Source: Nitrososphaeraceae archaeon (GTDB lineage Archaea; Thermoproteota; Nitrososphaeria; Nitrososphaerales; Nitrososphaeraceae). Taken from it: DNA of 5,136 bases. Each line of letters begins with the position of its first letter. Position 1 is the first letter of the stretch. Below are positions 1-5,109 of the stretch, in pieces. The DNA lies in assembly GCA_021155845.1 (NCBI GenBank), contig JAJNBK010000118.1:1-5136 (forward strand). The letters are read 5' to 3'. Under the pieces are notes generated by a model, which was not told where the DNA came from, ran no database searches, and saw nothing but the letters and a program-made list of their open reading frames with translations. A program made the translations under genes and the position numbers.

Positions 1-414
1 ATAAGATATGAGATAGAGAAAAAAATATTTGGAGATGAGCTCAGCGTCTCTGAGATTCCTGAATTCTGGAACGATAGAATGGAGCAGCTGCTTGGAGTGA
101 GACCCACTAAGGATTCAGAGGGAGTGCTTCAAGATACACATTGGAGCAGTGGCCTCTTTGGCTATTTCCCAACCTACACTTTGGGAAACTTGGTTTCAGC
201 GATCATTGCGTCAAAGATGCGCAAAGATCTGGAGGGTTACGAGGAAGACATCAAGAGGGGTAATTTCAAGCCTATCAGAGAATGGTTAAGATTAAAAATA
301 CACCAGCATGGATCTGTCTATGCCCCCAAAGTGCTTCTTAATAATACCTTAAATGAAGGCTATAACCCGGATTACTTTGTTACCTACATAGAGACTAAAT
401 ACCTTGGGTCCTGA
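1..414 (+). CDS. M32 family metallocarboxypeptidase (Taq type), C-terminal part
   Basis: This frame is open from the first base and ends at TGA 412-414, so the last 137 codons of a roughly 500-residue protein are present. M32 enzymes are cytoplasmic zinc carboxypeptidases that remove C-terminal amino acids from peptides. Two family signatures are visible: GVLQDTHW at fragment residues 41-48 (the G-x-x-Q-D-x-H-W motif), running straight into WSSGLFGYFPTYTLGN at 48-63. The end, with IHQHGSVYAPKVLL around 100-113 and the closing YIETKY, also matches the family C-terminus. The zinc-binding HExxH motif and the N-terminal helical part lie upstream of the window, so catalytic competence cannot be judged. 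An internal ATG at 79 falls within conserved sequence and is not the real start. The GC content looks somewhat higher than in the neighbouring genes. The family call is firm; substrate preference is unknown. Confidence 0.93.
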   Translation: MRYEIEKKIFGDELSVSEIPEFWNDRMEQLLGVRPTKDSEGVLQDTHWSSGLFGYFPTYTLGNLVSAIIASKMRKDLEGYEEDIKRGNFKPIREWLRLKIHQHGSVYAPKVLLNNTLNEGYNPDYFVTYIETKYLGS

Positions 415-429
415 ACCACTCCAAACATT

Positions 430-490
430 TTGCCCAATTCCAACTTCTCTTCTTTCTTATTCTGGTAGCTTTCGAATACTGTTTTTTCAC
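430..490 (+). terminator. Probable T-rich termination region after the carboxypeptidase
   Basis: Starting about 15 nt past the stop codon, the + strand becomes strongly pyrimidine-rich (CTTCTCTTCTTTCTTATTC at about 444-462) and then has a TTTTTT run at 481-486. Archaeal RNA polymerase can terminate at T-rich tracts without a stable hairpin, and no hairpin is seen here. The region sits between the carboxypeptidase stop and the nitrilase promoter, where a terminator is expected. This is inferred from composition only. Confidence 0.4.
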
Positions 491-493
491 CTA

Positions 494-512
494 GAAAACG
501 TTTTATTATATT
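494..512 (+). promoter_or_regulatory. TATA/BRE promoter of the nitrilase-family gene
   Basis: TTTATTATA (502-510) preceded by the purine-rich GAAAACG (494-500) resembles an archaeal TATA box with a BRE. Its centre lies about 34 nt upstream of the GTG at 540, so transcription would begin roughly 7 nt before the start codon, giving a nearly leaderless mRNA. No Shine-Dalgarno sequence is evident. This suggests the hydrolase is transcribed separately from the carboxypeptidase. Confidence 0.5.
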
Positions 513-539
513 GATAGATGAATACTTTTTTGATTTGAA

Positions 540-1388
540 GTGACGCATAGCAACCACTCAATTGTTGCATTAGTACAGATGAGATCATCCGAGAACAAAG
601 AAGAAAATCTGAAGGCATCAGTTGACTTTATCAGCAAGGCTGCAGATAGAAATGCATCTTTAATATGCTTTCCAGAATTTCAAATGGCATTTTCGCCTCT
701 AAAACAGTCACCAAAAGATTTGGCTAATAATGTAGCGGAATATATTGATGGAGGAAATTTTGTCTCAGCTTTGTGTAGATCTGCAAAAAGGAACAAGATC
801 GGCGTTATAGCCACAGTTTATGAAAGGAATAAAAACAAAAATGAATATAAAGTATATGACACCGCAGTTATAATAAACAATAAAGGTCAAATAACCTCTG
901 TATACCGCAAATTACATCTTTATAATGCCCTAGGTTTCAGGGAATCTGACAAATTGATTCAGGGGAATGTCATAGAAAAACCTGTTTCGACCTCAGTAGG
1001 GAATATAGGGCTTATGATTTGCTATGATATTCGTTTTCCTGAAATGTCTAGAATTCTTACAGTAAATGGTGCAGATATATTAGTGGTACCTTCTGCTTGG
1101 GTTTACGGTATTATGAAGGAGGACCATTGGAGGACAATGATTATGGCAAGAGCTATTGAGAATGGTTCTTACATAATCGCACCAGATCAGGTTGGTAATA
1201 TCTTTTCAGGAAGAAGTATGGTTGCAGATCCATTTGGCACAGTCCTCTTAGATATGGGAGACAAACAGGGAATGAATGTCGTAGAAATCGATAAATCTAG
1301 AGTTATGAAGGTAAGAGAATCTTTACCACTCTTGAAGAATCGTCGACTTGACATCTATCGTAAAAATATTCAGGCATTGGTTAAGTAG
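540..1388 (+). CDS. Carbon-nitrogen hydrolase, nitrilase superfamily (Nit-like amidase)
   Basis: A 282-residue cytoplasmic hydrolase, the usual size for single-domain nitrilase-superfamily amidases, which cleave C-N bonds of amides through a Glu-Lys-Cys triad. All three residues are visible: Glu46 in FPEF, Lys124 in YRKLHLYNA, and Cys161 in LMICYDIRFPE. Other family marks are FRESD (133-137), the W197...ARAIENGSYIIAP stretch (to about 215) and GRSMVADPFGTVL (224-236). The triad surroundings most resemble the Nit/omega-amidase branch (deaminated-glutathione or alpha-ketoglutaramate type), but the substrate cannot be fixed from sequence. The GTG at 540 is chosen because an in-frame TGA sits at 531-533, no better start lies between, and the N-terminal IVALVQMRS strand (8-16) must be kept. 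It has its own promoter and is convergent with the CHRD gene downstream. Family confidence is high, exact function low. Confidence 0.92.
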   Translation: MTHSNHSIVALVQMRSSENKEENLKASVDFISKAADRNASLICFPEFQMAFSPLKQSPKDLANNVAEYIDGGNFVSALCRSAKRNKIGVIATVYERNKNKNEYKVYDTAVIINNKGQITSVYRKLHLYNALGFRESDKLIQGNVIEKPVSTSVGNIGLMICYDIRFPEMSRILTVNGADILVVPSAWVYGIMKEDHWRTMIMARAIENGSYIIAPDQVGNIFSGRSMVADPFGTVLLDMGDKQGMNVVEIDKSRVMKVRESLPLLKNRRLDIYRKNIQALVK

Positions 1389-1404
1389 AATAAAATTCCT
1401 ATGC

Positions 1405-1475
1405 AATGTGGTAATTAAAAAATAATTAATAAAAGACATGAACGATCATAATAACAAAATAAAAGAAAGAGAGAT
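1405..1475 (-). terminator. Probable T-rich termination region after the CHRD gene
   Basis: Read on the minus strand, the DNA after the CHRD stop becomes T-rich (for example TTTCTTTTATTTTGTTATT at about 1450-1468, then TTTTTTAATT at about 1414-1423), as expected for archaeal termination. A weak 5-bp inverted repeat with a 7-nt loop (TGACT at 1486-1490, AGTCA at 1498-1502) lies just ahead of it. The region is the whole gap between two convergent genes, so it probably also ends nitrilase transcripts. Composition-based call. Confidence 0.4.
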
Positions 1476-1515
1476 TTAGAAATACTGACTGATTTTTAGT
1501 CATTGTTTCCCTGGG

Positions 1516-2004
1516 TTACTGGCTGCTTGTTATTTGTCCTCTGATTTCTCCATTGGGGTTTTGTTCAGTATGAATATTGACGTACGTTGTCCCATTGTTC
1601 ATTGCAGTTACTAAATCAGTTAATTGTTTTCCAGCCATTGGTCCTTCCAGTTTATCAGCTGTTACAGAACCAGTTTCTGATACTTCGTTGGTCGGAGATT
1701 CATTTTTGAATAATGTTACTACTATTGGGCCATTCTCTCCTTGCTTACCGCTGTGGATGTGTCCTGCAGTAACGCCTTGTATGTTTGTAGCATTAACGCT
1801 ATACTCTGCGCTCTCTCCAGTTACCGTCACTTCTGCCATACCCGTTGCTTGTGAGTTCGTAGGTGGAACTTCTTCTTGTGCTGAAAGTGTTGCAACAAAT
1901 TTCTGTTCTTGGGCCATTGCTGAGTTTGCTAGCCCGGATGTTATTCCCACAGTAGCTATTGCCGCAACGATTGCAAATATTGCTCCTTTTATTCTGATAG
2001 ACAT
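1516..2004 (-). CDS. Secreted CHRD-domain protein
   Basis: This is a 162-residue exported protein. The N-terminus is a clear signal peptide: basic MSIRIKG, a hydrophobic core at about 8-24, and an A-x-A type cleavage site NSAMA before QEQKF, leaving a mature protein of about 131 residues. The rest is one CHRD domain: FVATLSAQEEVPP (36-48), GHIHSG (81-86) with GENGPIVVTLF (89-99), and YVNIHTEQNPNGEIRGQI (141-158). CHRD domains were named from chordin; in microbes they are extracytoplasmic beta-rich modules of unknown biochemical role, and they are frequent in ammonia-oxidising archaea. No membrane anchor follows, so the protein is probably released or held at the S-layer. An ATG at 2050-2052 would add 16 residues, but it lies upstream of the TATA element and puts a tail before the signal peptide; ATG 2002-2004 is preferred. 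Transcribed alone, divergent from the acyl-CoA synthetase. Confidence 0.9.
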   Translation of the reverse strand: MSIRIKGAIFAIVAAIATVGITSGLANSAMAQEQKFVATLSAQEEVPPTNSQATGMAEVTVTGESAEYSVNATNIQGVTAGHIHSGKQGENGPIVVTLFKNESPTNEVSETGSVTADKLEGPMAGKQLTDLVTAMNNGTTYVNIHTEQNPNGEIRGQITSSQ

Positions 2005-2021
2005 TGTATACTGATGCTGCA

Positions 2022-2037
2022 CTATATAGTATTTAAT
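2022..2037 (-). promoter_or_regulatory. TATA promoter of the CHRD gene
   Basis: On the minus strand the sequence ATTAAATACTATATAG (2037 down to 2022) is a strong archaeal TATA-like element. Its TTAAATAC core is centred about 28 nt upstream of the ATG at 2004, which places the transcript start at or next to that ATG (leaderless). The spacing is the main reason for rejecting the longer reading frame that starts at 2052. Confidence 0.6.
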
Positions 2038-2321
2038 GAAATTCCTAAGCAAATCAATGGGATCTGAACTTCCAAATTTTATGAGAACGAAGATAGGGTG
2101 TTACAGGTTCCAATGTTGCCATCTAAGTTATTCTGATATAAGGATTAATTGTCTTGTCATATCTTCTCAAGTCAGGATGTAATAGCTCTATCGAAGTTGG
2201 TGGTTAACTTCATTTTCATCAGTTTAGTTTAATGTCAATGTCAACTATATCAATTATACAATACAGATTAATTCGTATTTAGTACAATTATGCTCAGAAT
2301 ATTAAGTACAAGATCTCTTGA

Positions 2322-2341
2322 TTTATTATTGTTTAAATATT
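2322..2341 (+). promoter_or_regulatory. TATA promoter of the acyl-CoA synthetase gene
   Basis: Two overlapping AT-rich elements, TTTATTATT (2322-2330) and TTTAAATATT (2332-2341), lie about 32 and 22 nt upstream of the ATG at 2358. Either could act as the TATA box of a leaderless or nearly leaderless transcript. No Shine-Dalgarno motif precedes the ATG; AGGAATTTT at 2347-2355 is a poor match. The exact box is uncertain. Confidence 0.5.
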
Positions 2342-2357
2342 AAATAGGAATTTTATA

Positions 2358-4361
2358 ATGCCAGCAGTATTGGCAATCATCAATAACCAAAATCCTGCAT
2401 ATATTAATAACAAAAGGTTTGCTGACTCAAATGTTTTGCACTTTATGAAAAAGTATAAAATTACTAGTTATCAACAACTTATACAAAAGTCAAACAAAAA
2501 CACAGAATGGTACTGGGATGCAGTAGATAGAGATCTCAATTTGAAATGGTTCAGAAAATATGATCGTCTTATCGACCAATCACATGGAATTTCCAATACG
2601 AAATGGTTTACCGGCGGCAAATGCAATATTATTTCTAATGCAATAGATAGACATGTAAAAAGTCAACCAAACAAAATTGCATACATTTTTGAAAATGCGA
2701 ATGGAACTACAAGAAGGGTTTCGTATAAGGAACTTGCCTATGAGGTAAATCTGCTTTCGTGTGCATTAAAAGATGCAGGCATTAAGAAAGGTGATACTGT
2801 TGGAATATACATGCCTTTAATTCCTGAGGCAATATTTGCAATCTTTGCTTGTTCTAAGATTGGTGCTGTTCATACAACTATTTTTTCAGGGTTTAATGCT
2901 CAAGCGGTGCGTTCTCGTCTTAATGATGCTGGAGCTAAGATATTAATTACCGCAAATAAAATGCAGCGTCGTTCCGTAACTATCAACCTTAGGAAACAAT
3001 GGATACAGCTCTTAAATTCAGATATCTCTAAAATAATTGTCGTTGAGGAAAAGGAAGAATTAGAAAAAAAAGGGTCTGAAGAATTTGATGGTAATAGTAA
3101 ATTGATCAGTTACAAAAGTTTTATCAAAAATTCACCGTTGAAAAGAGAGCATTGTAAGACGGAGCCGATGAGTTCAGAAGATTCTCTCTTTATTCTGTAT
3201 ACGTCGGGCACAACTGGCAAACCAAAGGGAACGATACAGACCCATGGAGGCTTTATGATAGTTGCTGCACAACAGACGGCTTATTTAATTGATATGAAAG
3301 CAAATGATATTTTATTTTGGTACGCAGATATTGGTTGGATTACTGGGCAGACGTGGGTTGTATATGGGAGTTCTATGATCGGTGGAACCGCCTTAGTTTA
3401 TGATGACGCATTGGATTATCCTGAATCAGACACATGGTGCAAACTAATATCAAAACACAAAGTAACAATATTCGGTGCTGCGCCAACAGCAATAAGGCTT
3501 TTTATGAAAAATAATACTAATGTGAATAATTATGACTTAAGTTCGTTAAGAATCTTGGCTACGACTGGAGAAGTAATAAACAAGGAAGCTTGGATATGGT
3601 ATTTTGAGAATATTGGAAAAAAACAATGTCCGGTAATTAACTTATCGGGCGGAACCGAAATAGGTGGAGCTATTGTCAGTTGTGTGCCATCTATGCCTCC
3701 CAAACCATGTACGGTGGGATTGCCCGTCCCCGGTTTTGACGCAGATGTATTTGATGATGAAGGTAAATCAGCTAGGCAAGGCTATCTTGTTATTAAGAAA
3801 CCATGGCCCTCGATGACAAGGGGAATTTTGAAAAACCGTAAAAAGTTTAACGAGCTATATTGGTCAAAATATAGGAATGTCTGGTATCACGGTGATGTAG
3901 TATCCATCGATTCCGACGGATTGTGGTATATCTTGGGAAGAGCAGATGACGTAATCAAAATTTCTGGACATAGAATAGGAAGTGTTGAGATTGAGGCTGC
4001 CATTGCCGTCCATCCAGCGGCAGCAGGGGCCATGGTAATGGGGGTACCCGATGAACTAAAAGGACAGTCAATCGTTGCACATGTGGTCCTGAAAAAGGAA
4101 TATGAAAATTGTATCAGAGATAGAGAAGGCGTAAGTAGGTTAAAAAGTGAAATTATGCAGTGTATTGAAAATAGTATTGGCAAGTTTGCATGCCCTAAAG
4201 AAATAAAATTTGTAGATGACCTACCAAAAACTCCGACAGGCAAAACTGTCAGACAGATTACTGATACAAGAGCCCTACATTATAGTCTCAATGAAACTCA
4301 TTCATTTTATTATTTTTTCCTAGAGAACCCTGGACACGCACGGTACTCACTGTTGCATTGA
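2358..4361 (+). CDS. AMP-forming acyl-CoA synthetase (acetyl-CoA synthetase family)
   Basis: A 667-residue cytoplasmic ligase that activates a carboxylic acid with ATP to an acyl-adenylate and then the CoA thioester. Domain order is typical of acetyl-CoA synthetases: an N-terminal ACAS_N-like segment (about 24-90, with EWYWDAV and KWFTGGKCN), the large AMP-binding domain (about 96-530) and the small C-terminal domain (about 531-630). Motifs: P-loop YTSGTTGKPKG 281-291, GGTE 431-434, Asp513 in HGD, Arg528 in GRADD, SGHR 536-539, and the adenylation lysine Lys629 in PKTPTGK. All core catalytic residues are intact. By motif alignment to Salmonella Acs, the acyl pocket residues Val386 and Trp414 correspond to Thr403 and Gly431, which predicts a roomier pocket; acetate is therefore not assured. 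Propionate, butyrate or a hydroxy acid are possible. The tail after about residue 635 is atypical and overlaps the minus-strand zinc-ribbon gene by 52 nt. ATG 2358 is the first start after the promoter. Confidence 0.93.
   Translation: MPAVLAIINNQNPAYINNKRFADSNVLHFMKKYKITSYQQLIQKSNKNTEWYWDAVDRDLNLKWFRKYDRLIDQSHGISNTKWFTGGKCNIISNAIDRHVKSQPNKIAYIFENANGTTRRVSYKELAYEVNLLSCALKDAGIKKGDTVGIYMPLIPEAIFAIFACSKIGAVHTTIFSGFNAQAVRSRLNDAGAKILITANKMQRRSVTINLRKQWIQLLNSDISKIIVVEEKEELEKKGSEEFDGNSKLISYKSFIKNSPLKREHCKTEPMSSEDSLFILYTSGTTGKPKGTIQTHGGFMIVAAQQTAYLIDMKANDILFWYADIGWITGQTWVVYGSSMIGGTALVYDDALDYPESDTWCKLISKHKVTIFGAAPTAIRLFMKNNTNVNNYDLSSLRILATTGEVINKEAWIWYFENIGKKQCPVINLSGGTEIGGAIVSCVPSMPPKPCTVGLPVPGFDADVFDDEGKSARQGYLVIKKPWPSMTRGILKNRKKFNELYWSKYRNVWYHGDVVSIDSDGLWYILGRADDVIKISGHRIGSVEIEAAIAVHPAAAGAMVMGVPDELKGQSIVAHVVLKKEYENCIRDREGVSRLKSEIMQCIENSIGKFACPKEIKFVDDLPKTPTGKTVRQITDTRALHYSLNETHSFYYFFLENPGHARYSLLH
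4301..4322 (+). terminator. T-rich tract inside the synthetase 3' end, possible terminator
   Basis: The + strand at 4303-4318 reads CATTTTATTATTTTTT, the strongest T-tract near the end of the synthetase and like an archaeal termination signal. It lies about 40 nt before the annotated stop at 4359-4361 rather than after it. It either encodes the Phe/Tyr-rich tail by chance or marks where the gene once ended. The same bases contain the stop of the minus-strand zinc-ribbon gene. Confidence 0.3.
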
Positions 4362-4459
4362 TTGCATCCTATGTTGGGAAGTGGTAGATCACCGACTGGT
4401 TCTTTCTTGTAATGATATTCCTCTTTGTGACCACAGATTCTACATATTACCTTTGACAT
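4310..4459 (-). CDS. Small zinc-ribbon protein
   Basis: A 49-residue protein read from ATG 4457-4459 to TAA 4310-4312 on the minus strand. It begins MSKVICRICGHKEEYHYKK and has two CxxC knuckles, Cys6-Cys9 (CRIC) and Cys32-Cys35 (CNQC), 22 residues apart, followed by Cys42 and a basic SRKK end. This is the arrangement of a minimal zinc ribbon: one tetrahedral zinc held by four cysteines, with a short beta hairpin between the knuckles. Such tiny proteins often act in nucleic-acid or protein contacts, but no specific role can be assigned. A TATA-like element about 23 nt upstream supports a leaderless gene starting at this ATG. The 3' end overlaps the acyl-CoA synthetase 3' end antisense by 52 nt. 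A chance frame with two correctly spaced CxxC pairs plus a promoter is unlikely, though homologues were not checked. Confidence 0.72.
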   Translation of the reverse strand: MSKVICRICGHKEEYHYKKEPVGDLPLPNIGCNQCNSEYRACPGFSRKK

Positions 4460-4475
4460 TTTCACTAGGTTCTAT

Positions 4476-4490
4476 TATTAATATAATGAT
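4476..4490 (-). promoter_or_regulatory. TATA promoter of the zinc-ribbon gene
   Basis: On the minus strand TTATATTAAT (4486 down to 4477) is centred about 23 nt upstream of ATG 4459, fitting a leaderless archaeal transcript. The stem-loop at 4500-4522 lies immediately upstream, about 41-63 nt from the start codon, where a regulator could bind. Confidence 0.5.
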
Positions 4491-4499
4491 CTTAATATA

Positions 4500-4522
4500 C
4501 AACACCCGATTACCGGGCGTTG
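4500..4522 (-). repeat. GC-rich stem-loop upstream of the zinc-ribbon gene
   Basis: CAACACCCG (4500-4508) and CGGGCGTTG (4514-4522) form a 9-position inverted repeat around a 5-nt loop. In minus-strand RNA every position pairs, with one G-U wobble; in + strand RNA the same position is an A-C mismatch. It stands out as GC-rich in a very AT-rich gap. It could be an operator, a terminator-like hairpin for the upstream minus-strand gene, or part of a small RNA. No poly-T follows on the minus strand. Confidence 0.55.
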
Positions 4523-4527
4523 AGACA

Positions 4528-4548
4528 CGATATTGACTCAGACTATCG
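4528..4548. repeat. Interrupted inverted repeat CGATA-N11-TATCG
   Basis: CGATA (4528-4532) and TATCG (4544-4548) are exact inverted copies 11 nt apart, around the near-central palindrome TGACTCA (4534-4540). It follows the stem-loop at 4500-4522 by 5 nt. The two-fold symmetry is operator-like, but a 5-bp arm can arise by chance. Confidence 0.3.
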
Positions 4549-4691
4549 CTATCTGTTTAGAAAATCAAATTGAATATTGTGTTAAGTTTGAACTAGTTTT
4601 TACCAGAGGGAGCATGAGTATAGCATAATACAAATGATACTTTAACTACTTTTAGTTTTAGTTTTGGGTGCTTGAAAGTCTTTACCTAGAT

Positions 4692-4838
4692 TTACCTATT
4701 TCTTCTCCTCAAATAAATTGCAACAATGATAAATGCAACCAATATAAAGATAAGAGTAAAAAATACACCCTCATCACGTACGCTTCCTTCGGGCAGAATA
4801 GCAAGATTAACCAGTATGAGAAATACAAATACATTCAT
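4692..4838 (-). CDS. Small two-helix membrane protein
   Basis: A 48-residue protein read from ATG 4836-4838 to TAA 4692-4694 on the minus strand. Residues 2-15 (NVFVFLILVNLAIL) form a short hydrophobic segment, PEGSVRDEG (16-24) a charged turn, and residues 25-43 (VFFTLIFILVAFIIVAIYL) a full-length transmembrane helix ending in the basic RRRNR tail. By the positive-inside rule the C-terminus is cytoplasmic; if both segments span the membrane the N-terminus is inside too, with the acidic turn outside. No family is recognised. It is preceded by a TATA-like element at suitable distance, and an in-frame TAA upstream leaves no alternative ATG. Its neighbour downstream on the same strand is the zinc-ribbon gene, 232 nt away with its own promoter, so they are probably not co-transcribed. 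It is probably a real gene, given the clean hydrophobic topology. Confidence 0.62.
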   Translation of the reverse strand: MNVFVFLILVNLAILPEGSVRDEGVFFTLIFILVAFIIVAIYLRRRNR

Positions 4839-4861
4839 CGTTAACTCATAAATGAACCGAT

Positions 4862-4872
4862 GCCTATATGAT
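4862..4872 (-). promoter_or_regulatory. TATA-like element of the small membrane protein gene
   Basis: CATATAGG on the minus strand (4870 down to 4863) is centred about 28 nt upstream of ATG 4838, the spacing seen for leaderless archaeal transcripts. The match is short, so this is suggestive only. Confidence 0.35.
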
Positions 4873-5059
4873 CGTTATTCATGATTTAAGGCTAATAATG
4901 AGAAAGCCAAGAATATCCTTTCAATGAATAAACCTACTATAACTGAGTTTAGGGTAGGAAGGACAATAATGTATGAAAAGGTGTATAGCAGTGAGATATT
5001 TGGTAAGAAGTAATAAATAAGTTAATATGATAATAGGAATTGGTCGGTTAGTAATTTGA

Positions 5060-5109
5060 ATAGCGGATCAATGCTGCCCAAAGATACTCGGCTCGAATCG
5101 ATCCGTTAT
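5060..5109. repeat. Ten-base inverted repeat with 30-nt loop
   Basis: ATAGCGGATC (5060-5069) pairs with GATCCGTTAT (5100-5109) at all ten positions, nine Watson-Crick and one G-U. The 30-nt loop starts one base before the ATG at 5071. The segment is visibly richer in GC than the DNA to its left. It could be a translation-control hairpin over the start codon or part of a structured RNA. It does not fit a tRNA: the T-arm-like CTCGAATC lacks a flanking 5-bp stem. Confidence 0.4.

Larger units (their letters stand above)
2005..2357. other. Divergent intergenic region between the CHRD and acyl-CoA synthetase genes
   Basis: These 353 AT-rich bases hold the CHRD promoter at the left edge and the synthetase promoter at the right edge. 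Between them I find no convincing gene: the longest methionine-started frames are a 33-codon + strand frame from 2081 and minus-strand frames of at most about 22 codons, with no domain-like features. A 6-bp inverted repeat, GAAGTT (2193-2198) and AACTTC (2206-2211) with a 7-nt spacer, is the only symmetrical element that stands out. No tRNA-like fold was noticed. Confidence 0.7.

Noticed and set aside
1426..1503. 25-codon hydrophobic minus-strand frame just downstream of the CHRD stop
   Set aside because: It lies in T-rich terminator-like DNA, which gives Phe/Leu-rich translations by chance; no promoter or family resemblance.
1577..2014. 145-codon + strand frame opposite the CHRD gene
   Set aside because: It is the antisense shadow of a gene with a signal peptide and recognisable CHRD motifs; its translation is low-complexity Ser/Val/Ala-rich with no domain, and no promoter precedes it.
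2005..2052. Longer CHRD start at ATG 2050-2052
   Set aside because: The TATA element at 2022-2037 would fall inside the coding sequence, and 16 extra residues would precede an otherwise standard signal peptide.
2081..2182. 33-codon + strand frame with four cysteines in the divergent intergenic region
   Set aside because: Cysteine spacing does not match a zinc ribbon, there is no TATA element at the right distance, and the length is easily reached by chance.
3887..4243. 118-codon minus-strand frame inside the acyl-CoA synthetase
   Set aside because: It lies opposite the conserved C-terminal domain with its catalytic motifs and has no recognisable motif or promoter of its own.
4681..4698. Direct repeat TTTACCTA twice at 10-nt spacing
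   Set aside because: Only two 8-bp copies, overlapping the end of the small membrane-protein gene; most likely chance.
4924..5013. 29-codon + strand frame beginning MNKPTITEF
   Set aside because: Too short, no clear promoter at the expected spacing and no recognisable motif.
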